Positions 51,501 through 61,300 of a stretch of 64,000 nucleotides of DNA are shown one piece after another. The stretch covers positions 1-64,000 of the forward strand of contig CBFFRQ010000066.1 of assembly GCA_965644315.1 (NCBI GenBank), written 5' to 3'. A model generated the notes under the pieces. The model was not told the origin of the DNA and did no database searches. It worked only from the letters and a program-made list of their open reading frames with translations. Within the stretch, counting starts at the first letter, position 1. Each line of letters opens with the position of its first letter. The position numbers and the translations under genes were made by a program. This DNA is from Caecitellus pseudoparvulus. Its lineage: Eukaryota; Bigyra: Bicosoecida.

Positions 51501-53112
51501 GTCCTCCCCCCCTCCCACTGGCGTGGGCCGTGTCACCAAGATCAGGCGCCAGTCACGCCTGCTGAAGCCGACGCGCTCCACGACCGCCAAGGAGGTGCCC
51601 ATGTCACCCGTGTCGCCTGAGGCACCGGCGCCGGCGGGTGCCTCCCCCTCTGGCAGCACACAGCAGGCACCTGAGGCTGGGGATGCACCTGCTCCCTCCA
51701 CTCCAGGTGCGGCACGGGGCTCCCCCCGTCGGGGGCGTAGGGAGGGGGCCTCCGGCACCCCCCTCAGCTCCACGTCACCCCCCCCTGCCAAGTGGAACGC
51801 CAGCACCAACCCCTCCAGCGTGGCCAAGCGCAAGGCCGCCTCTGCCGCTGCCGCCGCAGCTGCCCAGGGCGAGGATTCCGCGAAGGCGGAGGAGGAGCGT
51901 CGCGCCGCAGCCCGCCGTGCCGCCCAGGCAGTGGCTGCCCAAGTGCAGCGCGCCGAGGCAGCCAAGCAGCGTCGGGAGGCGGCACGACAGCCCGCCTCGG
52001 CGCAGGTGTGGGCGGACGCCGCCGTGCCTGGCTTCAGCCCTGTGGCGGCCCCCAGTGACGGGCGCAGCGTGGGGCGTGTGCGAGACACGTCTGGGGGACA
52101 GGCTCCCCGCCCCCTGCATGAGGGCGAAGAGGTGGACCCACACAGCCACTGGTCCCCACGCTACGCCGCCTCCCTGCGAGGGGAGACGTCGGGGGCCCCC
52201 TCCTCCCCCCGCCGCCTGCCCCGGGGTGTGGTGGCTTCCGAGGCTGGCAGCGAGTGGGAGCTGGATGGGGGGTCCGGGCGGATGCCCCCCCCCTCTGCCG
52301 GCCTGCAGGGGGGGTCCCCCTCTGGCCTGGGCGAGCGCGAGTGGAATCCCTACTTCCACACCCGCGGCCCGGGCGCCGTGAACAAGAGCACACGCTTCCA
52401 GTACGACAAGGCCCTGCACGAGCCGGACCCCACCCCCGAGATGGGGCCCACCCTGGCCTCCAAGGTGTCCGGCACCCACATGGAGGCGTACATCCTGGAT
52501 GCCAAGGCGGCCCGCAAGGGGTCTCCCGGGTCCACCCTGTCCTCCGTGGCGGGGTACCTGCCCGACAACCTGGGGGAGGCGCCTGCCTCCGCCACCTCCA
52601 TGGTGTCCGACGAGCGCTCCGTGCCGCTGCTGCAGCCGGCGCCAGGTGCTGGCAGCATGGCCAGTTCAGGGGGGTCCCTCCTGGAACAGCTGGCATCCGG
52701 CAGCATCCCGCCTGGGCTGCTGGGGGGGGAGGACTCGGATGAGGAGGCCAGCGAGGGTGCCGCCTCTGCCCCGCCGCCCACGGAAGGCAGTCCCGACGCT
52801 TCCCGAGCACGGGAGGGGGGGCTGACCCCCCCTCAGGGCGAACAGGCACCCCCCCCCGCGCCAAGCGGCGCCCCCGGACGCCCCCTGCCCCCACCAGGCG
52901 CAGTGGCCTCCCCCACCTCGCAAGGGCCGCCGCCTCGCGGCCCCCGTGGCAGCCCCAGCAGGCCCGCACCCACCGCCCCGCCTCCAGGCGTGTCGGCGCC
53001 GGCAGGGACCAGCGCGTCGCCCCGCGGCCCACCCCCTGGCGCGGCACGCCCCCCCCCCACGGCCCTCCCCGCCCTCCACCTAGTTCGCACGCGCACACTT
53101 CCAATGCAGTGA
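48514..53112 (+). CDS. Large coiled-coil / low-complexity protein, family unknown
   Basis: Exons are 48514-49044, 49175-49246, 49328-49435 and 49504-53112 (all phase 0, GT-AG), giving 1439 residues. The three introns happen to be readable in frame or nearly so, which gives a misleadingly longer open frame that runs back into AP4B1. Residues 1-140 are basic and include an aromatic patch (EKFWKQTSPRRGSYWGAYSGDSM is split by basic residues). A coiled coil covers about 150-420 (ELKEL, KAELDALERTQ, then RDLEAARHARAVAKDQ and AQEALRAAQERVASLKSQ). The rest is Gly/Ser/Pro/Ala-rich and disordered, with a second Ala/Arg-rich helix (RRAAQAVAAQVQRAEAAKQRRE) and short ordered motifs (HSHWSPRYAASLRGE and EWNPYFHTRGPG). 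I recognise no domain. A cytoskeletal or ciliary scaffold is only a guess from composition. Confidence 0.65.
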   Translation: MSSAAPGGSSSAAAAAGLNTGGRVSRQRTEKFWKQTSPRRGSYWGAYSGDSMQRNVTSGSASSRRGGSAAATPTRQGSRRRGQAGAPGPAPAAAGTPTRRAGGGARIVHAGGYARPAPAPESPPPSPTASAHDEEPEPQPAAAPPQPSNAPDELELKLTQELKELKAELDALERTQSVSVATPRRPCSDCSGKQGTLELPATRHATRPPHTHPARCHPLSDTASSQCGWAGTAQLRAAGEAACAGELATQRRSGQLHFPPAPLAYARPPCAGPHQQHGRRCSCQAHAPGRGAPAHQGKASRRHRRPHRAWCWCGTPTPPHVHGASLPPPQERDAGQAAVSMAQRDLEAARHARAVAKDQGQERLTYSEISINNAERLSLEAVTRAQEALRAAQERVASLKSQIAALSMGRSLAEHQEDISVMAQSLELVDAGGVTLLKRRLRARQDGAVKSVAATRAEITRVTAQRMEAAKGGRRMRLHANTMREALDLLMAAIKDRSVTPELIAMTRAALTMEFPDDPIPEESAPALENAPGSPPGGGGGSGSGSGGLISGMTIKSGASDASRILPPSIGEQEAATRSIMAASASSGGMALLAGKSMDEGALQLALASGGAGGSGRGIKSAGLGGRDTGAPPTAKGIILRDGNMAGKGKLSRGYDLGFQASQTEEYEGTEAALAVARGGTSASARGRQGAGTNSAKRMSFFGTFSGTERVHSAAASAAAAEARRQHMERQQAVLDAANAGKGAPPPPSSGVSPARARSPPPAPPTRAAMGTPPIQEDQGYDEEEEEEGGGGWGESPPAARTGADQANLKSRMTRKARGSMLRDGGSWGKFREEAKARHARSKARKERGQASARKESSPRTRGSTSLVAEYIKAPPGVAPRRSISQATLTHAQLREALEEGGSPPSARSRSRGKAPGSRQKGGGRGSPGPSRGGAHRSSDAPPLVEAVPTPGQLGPAIQEEEGDSSDASSPGGGGGAPPPSSSPKGKPTPGFGRGPSSPPPTGVGRVTKIRRQSRLLKPTRSTTAKEVPMSPVSPEAPAPAGASPSGSTQQAPEAGDAPAPSTPGAARGSPRRGRREGASGTPLSSTSPPPAKWNASTNPSSVAKRKAASAAAAAAAQGEDSAKAEEERRAAARRAAQAVAAQVQRAEAAKQRREAARQPASAQVWADAAVPGFSPVAAPSDGRSVGRVRDTSGGQAPRPLHEGEEVDPHSHWSPRYAASLRGETSGAPSSPRRLPRGVVASEAGSEWELDGGSGRMPPPSAGLQGGSPSGLGEREWNPYFHTRGPGAVNKSTRFQYDKALHEPDPTPEMGPTLASKVSGTHMEAYILDAKAARKGSPGSTLSSVAGYLPDNLGEAPASATSMVSDERSVPLLQPAPGAGSMASSGGSLLEQLASGSIPPGLLGGEDSDEEASEGAASAPPPTEGSPDASRAREGGLTPPQGEQAPPPAPSGAPGRPLPPPGAVASPTSQGPPPRGPRGSPSRPAPTAPPPGVSAPAGTSASPRGPPPGAARPPPTALPALHLVRTRTLPMQ

Positions 53113-53200
53113 CTGTGGCCCCCCGCCCCCTCCGCGTGTGTGCCGAGCTGTGTTGCCAAGGGGTCGCCGGCTGCTGCCCCAGCCACAGCGCAGCGCCACG

Positions 53201-54058
53201 ATGAAGGTCGTCTTTGCACCAGGCAGCACGAGCGTGCCGGAAGACTGCACGCTGGTGCTGCCTGGCGTCAGCGTGGGCAACGTCGGGCAGCAGGCTGTGG
53301 ACCTGGTGGTGCAGACGCTGCGAGAGCGTGCAGGGGAGGACGCCGTCGTGCGGCTGGGCGACGTGACCAGCCCCTGCCTGCGAGCGCTGGCTGGCGCCGA
53401 CGTGTTCAAAGGAGAACACGGCACCATCCACACGGCCGCGACCCTGTACCATGTCCCATCAGCCAAGCTGTTGCTGCTGCAGCAGCGCGCCCTCGTGCAC
53501 GAGGGCTTCGAGGAGGCCTTCGCAGTGGAGGTGGCAGAGTTTCAAGTCGAAACGCGGTGCGCAGGCTGCGTCGTGCTGGCTGGCACACACGCCTTCATGC
53601 GTGACGACGCCGCCCTCCGTGGTCCCCAAGTAACTCCCGTCATGCTCTTGCCCGAGGGGGTCGTTGAGTCCCCTGTCTTGGCAGGCATGCGAGCTGCCTT
53701 CACCGAGGCATTCACACCGCTGCCCGTCCCTACCACGCCAGCGGGCGACGAAGAGACGCCCGCCGCCATTGCCGTCGCAGGCAAGGCGTTCTCCTCCCTG
53801 TTTGGCGCTGGCCTGGCGGTGCGCCACCTGCGCCGTTCCGCCGCTGCAGGCCTGCCAGCGGCCGCTGTGCTGGTGTATGTGGACGAGGGCACCCACAACG
53901 CAGCAGACGCTGGCGTGGCAGCGGCCGTCCTGCAGGGCATGTTTGCATTGCTGCCGGCCCCGACGTCAGCAGCGGCTGCTGGCGCCACAGGGTGGGTGGC
54001 GCCACCCTCCTGGGATGTGCCCGAGGGCCCCGCGCCCCCCCCTGACTTCTACATTTGA
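53201..54058 (+). CDS. PSMG2: Proteasome assembly chaperone 2
   Basis: PSMG2 (PAC2, yeast Add66) pairs with PSMG1 to guide alpha-ring assembly of the 20S proteasome. Single exon, 285 residues, close to the family length. Landmarks are the N-terminal strand MKVVFAPG, the block TLVLPGVSVGNVGQQAVDLVV, and the LQQRALVHEGFEEAF region, followed by the alternating strand-helix pattern CAGCVVLAGTHAF. Late in the protein an Ala-rich helix-strand pair (GLPAAAVLVYVDEGTHNAADA) precedes the family W-x-x-PPSW near the end. Ends 48 bp from the convergent QNG1 stop. Confidence 0.85.
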   Translation: MKVVFAPGSTSVPEDCTLVLPGVSVGNVGQQAVDLVVQTLRERAGEDAVVRLGDVTSPCLRALAGADVFKGEHGTIHTAATLYHVPSAKLLLLQQRALVHEGFEEAFAVEVAEFQVETRCAGCVVLAGTHAFMRDDAALRGPQVTPVMLLPEGVVESPVLAGMRAAFTEAFTPLPVPTTPAGDEETPAAIAVAGKAFSSLFGAGLAVRHLRRSAAAGLPAAAVLVYVDEGTHNAADAGVAAAVLQGMFALLPAPTSAAAAGATGWVAPPSWDVPEGPAPPPDFYI

Positions 54059-54106
54059 ATGCACACCCACACACGCACGCAGACGAGCGGCCAGGGCGCG
54101 CCGGCC

Positions 54107-55212
54107 TCAGTAGAAGGGCGTGCGTACTTTGTGGTGGGGCTTCAAGGAGTCCTTCGCCTCCTCCCCGCGCTGCCACAGCCACCAGTCCACCTGCACCGCT
54201 GTCAGCTGCACGGGCGTTGCGCCAGCAGCCAGGGCGCCCTTCAACGCCTCCACCGCAAGCACTGTCGCCGCCCGCACCTCCACCTCCTCAGCCCCCCCCG
54301 CAGGCAGTTCCTCTCCACTGTCGATTTTCTGCGCCAAGGCGGCACTGTACTGCAGCACGCCCATGGCACGCAGGATTTGAGGCACGCGGTAGTCAGCGAA
54401 CATGGTCAGCTGGTCCATGTCGTGAAACGCCCACGGAGTCACTGCGTCAGCGCTGCACGTGCGCTGGCCGTAGGCAGCCCACATGTCCGCCACGGCGATT
54501 TGGGCACGCTTGTAGAACGCCACCTGCACGCCCGCGTACGTCGTTTCATCACGAAACCCCGGGAAGTGCGACACCAGCAGGTGCACCAGGCGCACGGCGG
54601 AGCCTTCTGCTGCCGCCACCAACTGTGCAGCACTGCCTCCAAAGTCCCGTTCCAGGACACGCCCCACTTCCACCAGCTTGGCTGCGCGGTGAGCGGCGTC
54701 AGGCAAGTCGTGCGGCGCGAACCAGCTCGCCAGTTTCGGCCCCGTGAGGCTCTGCAACGCCGCCGCATCCAGAGCATGCTGGTCTGCCTCCAGGGCCTTC
54801 TTGATGCCCACGGCCAGCTGCTCGTACTCCATGCCGGTGGTGGAGGGCCAGAAACACCAGTTCAGCGCATCCAGCACCAGCACGTACTGGGCCGTGAGGG
54901 GGCCCCCTGCCGCCGCGTCGGCGGCGTAGTGCCACCCGGCCTCGTCCCACGACACCGTTTCGATGTGCTCCGCAGCCAGACGCTCTGCCGCCTTGGCCAG
55001 GGCGTCCCCGTCCGGCATGGACACGTGCTGTGCTTGAGCCATGATGAACTCTGCGCTGCTTCGAACAAAAGCAGTGGGGGTGGACGTGTCAATGGACCCC
55101 CGGGAACCTGTGGCATCGCATGTAGGTGCAGTGTCCATGGGTGCGCCAGAGCCCCGCGCCGCCCCCGGCACTCACCTTGCTCTGCATCCCCTGCAGCTGC
55201 CGTGGACGCCAT
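54107..55212 (-). CDS. QNG1: Queuosine 5'-phosphate N-glycosidase (DUF2419)
   Basis: Releases queuine from queuosine 5'-phosphate so it can be reused for tRNA wobble modification. Eukaryotes cannot make queuine and salvage it. Exons on the minus strand are 55212-55176 and 55107-54107 (phase 1; donor GTGAGT, acceptor GCCACAG), giving 345 residues, typical for the family. Landmarks are FVRSSAEFIMAQAQHVSM, then YVLVLDALNWCFWPS, then LVSHFPGFRDETTYAGVQVAFYKRAQIAVADMW in separate short blocks, FADYRVPQILRAMGVLQYS, and the family C-terminus VDWWLWQRGEE then HHKVRTPFY. Divergent from the GH65 gene with only 170 bp between starts. Confidence 0.93.
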
Positions 55213-55383
55213 GGTGTGAAACGCAGGCGAAACTCGGCAAAGACCCAAGCCGACCAATATACAGCTGCATAACCCAGCTTGCGCAGTGGAAAACAGCACC
55301 TAAACGTGATATGCAGAAGGATCGTAGTGGCGGGAAGTGCGTTGTGCCCAGCATCGCCCGAGCGGGGTGCTCCCGTGCCGCCC

Positions 55384-57958
55384 ATGCCAGCGCTGGTCGC
55401 AGCTTGGCTGGCAGCTGCCCTGGCAACAGCCGGCGCAGCCAGCCACTTGGCGGCCACAGGCGTCCCATCCGACTGGAAAGCACAGGTTGAGCAAGGTACC
55501 TTGCTGTTCTCGGCCTCGGTTCCTCCCCCAGGTGAGCGGGCGCCGCCCCGCCCTGCCAGCACGCGCACGGTTGCCCTTGCACGAAGGCGATGCGCTCACC
55601 TAGCTCCCACACCACACACGCGCAGGCTACGGCCCGAACGTAGGGAACGGGCGCATGGCCTGGAGCACGGACACCGGTGTCGTGTTCCTGGAAGGCGTGT
55701 ACAGCGGCTTGTACAACGTCACGCCCTCCCACCGTGCGGCCGTGCCGCGGCCCTGGGCAGCTCACCTGCCCGACAGGCCCGGCATGCAGCACGTGGGGGG
55801 GGCCCTGGACATGGCCGCCGGCGTAGTGCTGAACCGCACGTGGGTGAACACGCCCACATGCCGGGGCTTCATCGTGCAGACCACTGAACTGGCGCACGCA
55901 GCCTTGGGGGACTTGGCGCTGCTGCGGCTGGACGTGTGGCGGGCGGAGTCACCCCTGCAGCCACAACCTGCCTCCCCCGCCACCGACGGCTGGTGCGCCG
56001 TGCCACTGACCTGGAACTGGGTGCCTGGCAGCAGCCCTGACTTCACCTGGCAAACCCTACCAGGGCCGGGCAATGCCACGGTGTGGGTGGGCTCCACAGC
56101 TCTGCCAGAACTGACAAGCATCGGCCGACGCTGTGTGGCCATGGCAGTCCCCCCAGGCGCGCCTGCTCAGCTCCTGAACATCAGCGCTGCTGACGGCGCA
56201 ACGTTCCGCTTCACGTTGAATCGCGACAACGCCAGTGCAGCGCATGCGCCGGCGGCAGGCAGCAACGACTTGCACGACTGTTCAAATGCCGCCAGCCACG
56301 CCCTGGCCACCACCCGGGCGCATGCTGAGGCTTACGCTGCCTTGCCCTTCCCTGCCCTGCTCTCAGCACACAAACGTGTGTGGGACGAGTGGTGGCGGGG
56401 GCAGGTGTTCGTGCAGGGCAACCGCACCATCGACACTGCCGTGCGGGCGTGCCTGTACTACCTCTTCGCAGCGGGAAACGAGGCCAGCACAGGCGGCGTG
56501 TCTCCGGGGGGCCTCACGAGCAATGCCTACAACGGTCACGTCTTCTGGGACCAAGAGACGTGGATGCTGCCTGCCTTGCTGCCGCTGCGCCCAGCCTACG
56601 CCGCCGCCATGCTGCAATACCGCGTGGACCGCTTGCCTGCCGCGGTGGGCCGCAGCGGGCAGTTTGGCTACTCTGGCGCGCAGTTCCCGTGGGAAAGTGC
56701 ATTCACAGGCGTGGACTGCTGCCCAGCCCCCAACATCGAGGGCATTTTCGAGCAGCACATCAGCGGTGATGTGGCCATGGCCGGCCGCACGGTGTGGCAT
56801 GCCGCTGGCTCGACGCAAGTGCTGCGAGACCTCGGCTGGCCCCTGGCCCGCGCCGTGTGTGACTTCTGGGTTTGCCGCATGCAAGCCATTGCAAGCGCGA
56901 CATACGCGACCTTGCCAGCCAACCGGCCAGCGGTGGCGCGCGGCGCAGGCGCTTGTGGCGACAAAACCACCCCATTTCCACAAGGCGGCACCGGCCCCAC
57001 ACGCTTCACCATCTGGGATGTGCAGCCCCCCGACGAAAGCGCTGGTGTAGTGAACGACTCAGCCTACACCAATGCCGTGGCGGCGTCCAGCCTGCGCTTC
57101 TGCCACGCTGCGTCTGAGGCGATGGGGGTCCCGGCTGACCCGGCGTGGAACAGCCTGGCAGCTGACGTGTACTTGCCAGAGAACGCGACCTTGTTCCCGC
57201 CAGCGCCTGTGCTCGCGGAGTACACTGGGTACGCAGGCGCCACCATCAACCAAGCTGATGTGGCCCTGCTGTCGTACCCTCTCGCATACCCCCTGCCATC
57301 CTCGCTCGCCGCGGCAAACCTCGAGTACTACCAGGGCGTTACCGCCGCCGACGGGTACTTCACAGGGGACTCCGCCTACAGCATTGCCTGGCTGCGTTTG
57401 GGGAACCGGAGCGCTGCCGATGCACAGTTCAAGACGGCCTTCCTGCACATTGACACGGCCCACTACAGTATTTTCAAGGAGCGGGCATTCACTGGCGGGC
57501 ACCTGAACTTCCTCACGGGAGCAGGGGGCTTCCTGCAAAGCGTCATTGCAGGGTACGCAGGCGTCGCGTACACTGCCCCGGGCACCATGGAGGGCATCTC
57601 TGCGCCGCTCCTCCCGCCAGGAGGTGTGTCCAACGTCACCCTGCGCAGTTTGGCTCTGGGCGCGTGTCGGGTGACCCTGTCCTTCAACGCCTCTGCCATG
57701 TGCTTCATGGCCGAGGCTGACAGCGCTGCGCCCGGCTCCCTGCTGCATGCTGTGGCTGACGAACTGGGCATGGGACCGGGGCCGGGCCTCCTGCGCTCTG
57801 CCTTGGACTTGCAGTTGCAGGGTGCAGTGCAGTGGCCGTCCGCTTGCCGTGGTTTGCAGCTGACAGTGCCGGGCGATGACGCGGGACAACCGCTGACACC
57901 CGGGCAACCCATCTGCGAACTCGCCGCTGCGGGATGGAAGGTCTTCTTGCAAGCTTGA
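55384..57958 (+). CDS. Secreted GH65 glycosidase, PGGHG/ATHL1-like
   Basis: GH65 enzyme related to protein-glucosylgalactosylhydroxylysine glucosidase and acid trehalases. Exons are 55384-55531 and 55626-57958 (phase 1; donor GTGAGC), giving 826 residues. An N-terminal signal peptide (MPALVAAWLAAALATAGAAS) and many N-x-S/T sites (for example NRTW, NVTP, NISA) indicate the secretory pathway. Active-site blocks are NGHVFWDQETWMLPALLPL with the WDxExWM motif, GYSGAQFPWESAFTG, and NIEGIFEQHISGDVAMA with the presumed acid Glu in place of the animal QEVHVNG. Further on, the family block INQADVALLSYPLAYPL and the FTGGHLNFLTGAGGFLQSV block are present. Substrate is uncertain: collagen-type glucosylgalactosyl-hydroxylysine, trehalose or another alpha-glucoside. 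Confidence 0.88.
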
Positions 57959-58361
57959 TGGGCAGGTGGGGGGCTCCACTCCAGCTCGTGCGCCAGGAGT
58001 CCTCCGTACCGCCAACAGCGTGCACATGAAGAAGCCGGCTGCCTCATGGCAGACAAAAGGGCAGGAGAATCAAGCACACCGCCGCCCCAATTCATCCCCC
58101 CCAGCCCAGTGGGTCCAGTCAGCCTTGCCTTGCACGGCCTTGTGCAGGCTTCGCGTTGCAGAGTGCTTGCTGCCTGCCTCTCGCGACTGCGCATCCTGAC
58201 CCGGCAGCTTCATTCCCAGTCCAAGCGATGCAGCGCCCGTCCATTGGAAACCAGCCCATCACACTTTGTTTTTAGGTGCCACTTTCATTCAACCTCCAAC
58301 GTGCTCGAGACGGCAGCAAGTGCTGGCTTGCAGTGGGGTTTCACACACGTTTCGCAGCTAC
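57959..58361. other. Intergenic region upstream of the ankyrin-kinase gene
   Basis: About 400 bp between genes on the same strand. Frames are short, and the frame of the next gene is open upstream to 58266 without an ATG. An upstream exon cannot be excluded (TTTTTAGG near 58270 resembles an acceptor). Confidence 0.4.
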
Positions 58362-61300
58362 ATGTCCTGCAAGCCAGGGGGCGCCAGGGAGGGCCCAGGC
58401 CCCTCCCTTGCCGCATCGTCCTTGGACCTCCTGTCTCCATCAAGCTTGGCTGTCTTTCGCGGCGTTCCTGCCTCCATCTGTGACGAGGAGCAGTGCTGTG
58501 TGCAGTACAGTGGATGTGTTGAAGGGCAGGTGCGAGTGGGAGACAGCCCCCTGAATGCCGAGCCGTCCCCGCACGGCATTGTCCTGTTCGCGAGCCTCCG
58601 CGGGGACATGGCCGTGGACGTGCACATGTCTGTGCTTGACACGGTGCTGCCCAGCGGCTGCCTGGAACTGCGCCTGCCCGGCGGCCGGGTGCAGACCCTG
58701 TCCGTCACCGCACCGGCACAACTGGACCCCCCTGCGCAAGGCGCCCTGCAATGGCAGACGGCCGGCCACCTCACACGTGCTCTCCTGGCTGACGATGTGC
58801 CTGGCGTCCAAGCCGCTCTCCCTGGCCCGCCCTCGGAGCCCATCCCCACCCTACTCGGCCTGCCGCCCATCAGCCTCGGCCGCGGGCTGCTGGACTGCTG
58901 GACCCCCGGCGCAGGCGACTCCAACCGCGCCTACCTCCCGGGGGTCTCTGCGCCGGTCGTGCCTCGGCAGCAGTGGTGCCTGCCCTCGCACTTCGACGCT
59001 TCCGGGCAGCTGCCCATGTCTGACGTGCCCCTGCCAGTCCTGGCTGCTTGGTGTGGCGCACGCGCTTGCCTGGAGACCCTGTGCCAGTCGTGGGTAGAAG
59101 CGCAGGACTCGCAGGTGTGGACGGCCACCCTGCACGCAGCCGCCGTGCGCGGGCACGTGTCAGTGCTGGAGCTGGCATGGGCCCACGCGCCGCCTGATGC
59201 GCGCACGGCGGCGCTGAGTGTGCACCCCCCCCTCATCACGGCGCCAGGCCCCTTGCGGAACCTGGAGCTCGTGCACTGTGCTGCAGCAGCAGGGCAGGCT
59301 GCAGTGCTGCAGTGGCTGGTGCACAGTGCCGGCGTGTCCCCCACCACCTTCACCAGCGGTGCAGAGGACGGCCTGTCGCCGCTGCAGGTGGCAGCCTTGG
59401 CGGGGCAGCCGGCAGCCGTGGATGCCCTCATGCAGGGTGACAGCGCAGACATGTGCGCGCAGGGTGCAGCGCAGCAGAACGTCTTGCACTTGCTGGCCAG
59501 CGTGCACCCCCGGGAGTGGCGGGCCGCCCACGATGTGGTCCTGGACATGCTATGCGCCGCACCGCAGGCGGCGGCCCTGTCCCGAGCACGCGATGACTGG
59601 CGGCGCGTGCCCCGCCACGTCGCGCACGTGTCGGGCAATGACGCCCTGCTCCTGGCCCTGGTGGATGCGGGGCTGGAGGGCAGCACGGAGACAGCAGAGG
59701 GGGAGGCCTCCCCGGGGCGCCGGCTGCGTCGAGCTGACACGGAGGTGGCCCTGTCCGAGGGGGGCACCCCCGTGTTGGGCGGCGCGGAGGACGCCTCCCC
59801 ACGCAGCACAGACACGGTGCCGGGGGTCTTGTTGGTGCCCAGGCCCCTCGCGTCGGCCATGCTGAGTCACTCCGGGCGGGAGCTGATGGAGGTGTGGCTG
59901 TGGCAGCAGCGCAGCGTGGCGCCACCGCCCACGCTGCCTGGTTCTCTGCAGCACTCCAGGCTCCTGGCCATGTGCCGCAAATGCGCCAAGGCGGGGGACT
60001 TGGCCAGCTTCCACGCAGTGGCCGCAGCGCTGCCGCCGCGTGAGGATGGTGATCTGCCCACTGCGCAGCTGCTACTGCACTGTGGCCCGCTGCACGCGGC
60101 TGTGGTGCATGACCACCCCGCCATCGCCTCGTGCATTGTGGCCCAAAAGCGCACAGCCTGGTGTCTACCGCGGCATGCGCCACACACCGTGGAGAAGGGT
60201 CCGTGGACCCCCCCTCGCGCCGCGCGCCGGGGGGCCTCCCGCCAACTCGTCCGCAGCCATGCTCGGCTGTCAGCACGCGACACAGCCCTCCTCAGCACCT
60301 ACACCACCTCCGTGCACAAGCTGGTCATCCAAAGCGTGCAGCTTGGCTCTGTCGCCGGGCTGGCCTGGTTGCTGGACACCCTGCGGGATGCTGCTCTGGC
60401 TCGTGCTGTGGCAGCCGCCGAGCAGGGCAGCTGCCCCGAGCAGGACCTGCGGGCGTGGTGGGCGGACATGGGGGGTGTGGCCATGCAAACAGCTGCCAGT
60501 CGAGGAGACGTCCGTGTCTTGCAGACCGCCTGGCACTGGCTGCAGAGCCTGGACGCCCAGGGCGAACCCGGCCTGGCGAGTGCGCTGTTCGAAGCACTCG
60601 TGCACGCGACGGAGGCTGGGCACTGGGCGGCTGCTGCGTGGATCATGGGCACCACTGGCATGACAGGGGCCCAGCCGCCGCCCCTGCGGTCAGGCCGCCC
60701 CCGCACTGGCAACATCCTGCACTGGGCGTGCCGTCTGGACCAGACGGAGGCGGTGCAGTGGTTGCTGCGGACGCCCGCCCTGCTGGCACTGCTGAACGCG
60801 CCAGACAGGTCTGGTCTCACGCCCCTGCACATCGCCTGCCGCTCCGACCACGAACACACCGTGCAGGTGCTGCTGGCAGCTGGCGCCCGTGTGGAGGAGG
60901 GTGGCCCGGGCGGCAGTGTCGTGCACTTGGCGGCTGCCAGCGGCAACTTGGGCCTCGTACAGCAGCTGGTGGGCAGCGCCCCCCACACCGTGCACAGCAT
61001 GGACGGCGATGGGCGGACGCCCCTGCACGCGGCGTGTCGTCGAGGCCATGTGGCTGTGGCGCAGTGGTTGCTGGAGGAGGCTGGCGCGGACCCCGACGCG
61101 GTGGACGCCTTTGACGCCTCCCCCCTCCTGCTCGCCTGCGCTGCGTCGGCTGTGAACCTCGTCAAGTACCTCATGAGTCTGCCGGGGGTGGACGTGGCCC
61201 GTGTGGATGCGGCGGGGCGTGGCGTGCTGTCCCACGCCGCACGCAGCGTCACACAGCGAGCGGTGCGCCTTGTCACGTGGCTGCTGCGCAAGGCGGCTCA

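Noticed and set aside
58266-58361. N-terminal extension of the ankyrin-kinase from a TTG
   Set aside because: No ATG in this stretch. Non-ATG starts are not expected for a nuclear gene, so the first ATG (58362) was used, with an upstream exon left open.
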